Source: an uncultured Clostridia bacterium (GTDB taxonomy: Bacteria > Bacillota > Clostridia > Lachnospirales > CAG-274). From it: a stretch of 8,780 bases of DNA. This document shows positions 6,794-8,780 of this stretch, piece after piece. The first letter of the stretch is position 1, and each line of letters opens with the position of its first letter. Under the pieces are notes generated by a model that searched no databases, had not been told where the DNA came from, and was given only the letters and a program-made list of their open reading frames with translations. Both the position numbers and the translations under genes were made by a program. The stretch covers positions 1 to 8,780 of the forward strand of contig CANRCU010000081.1 in assembly GCA_947629215.1 (NCBI GenBank), written 5' to 3'.

Positions 6794-7726
6794 ATGCTTA
6801 TTACAGATAAACTCATAAATAAAATAAACGAAACGGGCAATCCGACGGTCGTAGGTCTTGACCCCCGTCTTAACTATATACCCGAATACATCACCTCAAA
6901 ATACTATGAAAAATACGGCTTTACTCCCAAAGCGGCAGCAAAGTCCATGCTGAAATTCAACAAAAAGATAATAGACGCCGTATTTGACATAGTGCCTGCC
7001 GTAAAACCGCAGATAGCCATGTATGAACGCTACGGTATCGACGGTATCAAGGCATATATAAAAACCTGCGAATATGCCGCAGAAAAAGGGCTGATAGTCA
7101 TAGGCGACATCAAAAGGAGCGATATTTCCTCCACCGCCGAAGCATATTCCGACGCCCATCTTGGCGAATGTACAGTCGGCGACAAGTCTTATTCTACCTT
7201 TAAGCACGATTATGTTACGGTAAACGCCTACCTCGGTTCGGACGGCGTTACACCGTTTTTAAAAGACTGCCAAAAGTACGGCAAAGGTATATTTGTGCTT
7301 GCAAAGACCTCAAACCCCAACAGCGGCGAGATACAGGACTTGCTTACGGACGGCAAGCCCGTATATGAAAAAATGGGCGAGCTTATCGAAAAATGGGGCG
7401 CCGAATTTATAGGCGAAAACGGCTATTCAAGCGTGGGGGCAGTTGTCGGCGCAACGCATCCGCAGCAGGCAAAAACGCTCAGACAAGCCATGCCTCACAC
7501 CTTCTTTCTTGTGCCGGGCTACGGCGCGCAGGGCGGCAGAGCCGAAGACCTTGCGGTATGCTTTGACAAAAACGGCATAGGCGCAATAGTCAATTCCTCC
7601 CGCGGTATAATCGCCGCGCATATGAAAGACGAATACAAAGACTGTTTCGGCAGCGAAAAAGATTTTGCGCTTGCCGCAAGACAGGCTTGTATAGATATGA
7701 AAAACGATCTAAGGAGATGTATCTAA
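6794..7726 (+). CDS. pyrF: Orotidine 5'-phosphate decarboxylase, type 2 (long form)
   Basis: PyrF decarboxylates OMP to UMP, the last step of de novo UMP synthesis, in a TIM-barrel fold. At 310 residues it is longer than the E. coli and Bacillus enzymes (about 240) and matches the long type 2 subfamily. The catalytic Asp-x-Lys-x-x-Asp set is in GDIKRSDISSTAEAY, at Asp105, Lys107 and Asp110. VGLDPRL (20-26) is the N-terminal signature, while VPGYGAQGGRAED (240-252) and NSSRGI (267-272) form the phosphate-binding end of the barrel. GGAGG at 6783-6787 sits 6 nt before the ATG. The TAA stop shares one base with the carA ATG, so the two are probably translationally coupled. Genes for dihydroorotate dehydrogenase and orotate phosphoribosyltransferase are not in this window. 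Confidence 0.95.
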   Translation: MLITDKLINKINETGNPTVVGLDPRLNYIPEYITSKYYEKYGFTPKAAAKSMLKFNKKIIDAVFDIVPAVKPQIAMYERYGIDGIKAYIKTCEYAAEKGLIVIGDIKRSDISSTAEAYSDAHLGECTVGDKSYSTFKHDYVTVNAYLGSDGVTPFLKDCQKYGKGIFVLAKTSNPNSGEIQDLLTDGKPVYEKMGELIEKWGAEFIGENGYSSVGAVVGATHPQQAKTLRQAMPHTFFLVPGYGAQGGRAEDLAVCFDKNGIGAIVNSSRGIIAAHMKDEYKDCFGSEKDFALAARQACIDMKNDLRRCI

Positions 7727-8780
7727 TGGAAAAAACAGTCAAAGCCGAACTGATACTCGAAAACGGCACAAAGTTCCGCGGCAATGCCTTTGGCTACATC
7801 AGGGAAACCGTCGGAGAGGTCGTTTTTACAACGGGTATGACAGGCTATCAGGAAACTTTGACCGACCCATCTTTTGCGGGTCAGATAGTTACAATGACCT
7901 ATCCGCTCATCGGCAATTACGGCATAAACCTTGAGGATATGGAGAGCAGACGCCCGTTTTTAAAGGGCTTTATCGTCAGGGAAAAATGCAATGTGCCAAA
8001 CAACTGGCGCTGTGAAATGGAGCTTGACGGTTTTCTTAAACAGCACCGTATAATGGGGCTTGAAGGCATAGACACACGTGCGCTGACACGTGTTTTAAGG
8101 GATAACGGCACAATGAAGGGCATAATAACCACCCGTGTGGACGACCTTACCCCAAGCCAGATAAAGCAGAAATTTGACACCTATACAAACGAATTTGCCG
8201 TAAAAGAAGTCACCTGTGACGAAAAATATGTTATAAACGGCAGCGGCACTCATCTTGCCGTACTTGACTGCGGCATAAAAACGGGCATATTGCGCGACCT
8301 TGGCAAACGCGGCTGCAAACTCAGCGTATACCCGGCTTTCTCGTCGTCGGAGGAAGTACTTTCGTCGTGCTGTGACGCCGTATTTCTTGGCAACGGTCCG
8401 GGCGACCCCAAGGATATACCCACAGTTATAAATACCGTAAAAGAGCTTATTGCAAGCGGCAAGCCCGTGCTTGGCATCTGCCTTGGTCACCAGCTTATAA
8501 GCCTTGCTCTCGGCTGCAATACAAAGCGCCTTAAATTCGGTCATCATGGCGGAAATCACCCCGTTAAAGACCTTAAAACGGGACGTGTATATATAACCAG
8601 TCAAAACCACAACTTTGTTGTCTGCGACCTTGCGGACGAAGTCGAGCCGACGTTTATAAATGTAAACGACGGCAGCATTGAGGGCATAAGGCACAAAACA
8701 AAGCCGATATATTCCGTACAGTTCCACCCCGAGGCAAGCCCCGGAATATATCGGCTTTGTTTTGTGCCTTATGCCCTCAA
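7726..8780 (+). CDS. carA: Carbamoyl-phosphate synthetase small (glutaminase) subunit (3' partial, end replaced)
   Basis: CarA hydrolyses glutamine and passes ammonia to CarB for carbamoyl phosphate synthesis, which feeds PyrB and also arginine synthesis. ATG 7726 follows AAGGAG (7711-7716). The N-terminal CPSase domain spans about residues 1-150 and includes TTGMTGYQETLTDPS and LEGIDTRALTR. The class I glutamine amidotransferase domain follows, with GNGPGDP (222-228), GICLGHQ containing the nucleophile Cys252, SQNHNF (292-297), and FHPEASPG (333-340) with His334 and Glu336, so the catalytic triad is intact. After Gly340 (base 8745) homology stops. Family members continue for about 15-25 more residues, but here the sequence turns into an inverted copy of 8678-8716 and stays open to the window end. 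The last 11-12 residues are therefore not trustworthy. carB would be expected next. Confidence 0.93.
   Translation, partial: MEKTVKAELILENGTKFRGNAFGYIRETVGEVVFTTGMTGYQETLTDPSFAGQIVTMTYPLIGNYGINLEDMESRRPFLKGFIVREKCNVPNNWRCEMELDGFLKQHRIMGLEGIDTRALTRVLRDNGTMKGIITTRVDDLTPSQIKQKFDTYTNEFAVKEVTCDEKYVINGSGTHLAVLDCGIKTGILRDLGKRGCKLSVYPAFSSSEEVLSSCCDAVFLGNGPGDPKDIPTVINTVKELIASGKPVLGICLGHQLISLALGCNTKRLKFGHHGGNHPVKDLKTGRVYITSQNHNFVVCDLADEVEPTFINVNDGSIEGIRHKTKPIYSVQFHPEASPGIYRLCFVPYAL
8678..8780. repeat. 39-bp perfect inverted repeat at the window end (probable fold-back artefact)
   Basis: Bases 8678-8716 and 8742-8780 are exact reverse complements, separated by a 25-nt loop at 8717-8741. The second arm ends exactly at the last base, so its full extent is unknown. 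The left arm is ordinary carA coding sequence and includes conserved residues, while the right arm replaces the expected carA 3' end. This is the pattern of a snap-back or template-switch chimera at a contig end, possibly primed by the shared CGG/CCG bases at the junction. It should not be read as a terminator or a natural repeat. Confidence 0.93.

Noticed and set aside
8678..8780. Reading the terminal inverted repeat as a transcription terminator or mobile-element end
   Set aside because: The left arm is conserved carA coding sequence, the arms are far too long and perfect, and the right arm replaces an essential gene's end exactly at the window edge.

Overview
The window looks like a chromosomal segment from a Gram-positive, Clostridia-type bacterium, plausibly an uncultured gut Oscillospiraceae or relative. 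The grounds are moderate GC content, strong AGGAGG-type ribosome binding sites, a heavy preference for ATA isoleucine codons in every gene, two GTG starts (acpS and pyrB), and promoters with a TGn extended -10. This placement is inferred from style and gene content, because no rRNA or marker gene is present. All recognised genes are on the + strand.

Region 1 (1-1601) is the 3' part of a gene for a multi-spanning membrane protein. It has five visible membrane segments followed by a roughly 340-residue, cysteine-containing domain predicted to lie outside the cell. The reading frame is open to the left edge, so the start is missing and the family is not recognised.

Region 2 (about 1650-4305) is a housekeeping cluster behind its own promoter. 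It holds acpS (holo-ACP synthase, which activates acyl carrier protein), nnr (bifunctional NAD(P)H-hydrate epimerase/dehydratase, a metabolite-repair enzyme) and an unrecognised 211-residue cytoplasmic protein.

Region 3 (4341-8780) is a de novo pyrimidine operon, pyrB-pyrC-pyrF-carA. The genes are packed with 4-bp and 1-bp overlaps or a 14-bp gap. Together they encode the glutaminase subunit of carbamoyl-phosphate synthetase, aspartate transcarbamoylase, dihydroorotase and OMP decarboxylase; carB and the remaining pyr genes presumably follow outside the window. A near-consensus promoter drives a leader of about 180 nt. The leader holds a 22-codon ORF with an excellent ribosome binding site, a T-rich stretch, and an intrinsic terminator placed just before the pyrB ribosome binding site. 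This layout matches attenuation control in the style of the enterobacterial pyrBI leader, and no PyrR-type binding loop is visible. It is the most interesting feature here.

The right edge is suspect. Bases 8742-8780 are an exact reverse complement of 8678-8716, which replaces the expected end of carA immediately after the HPEASPG motif. This looks like a fold-back chimera at a contig end rather than biology.
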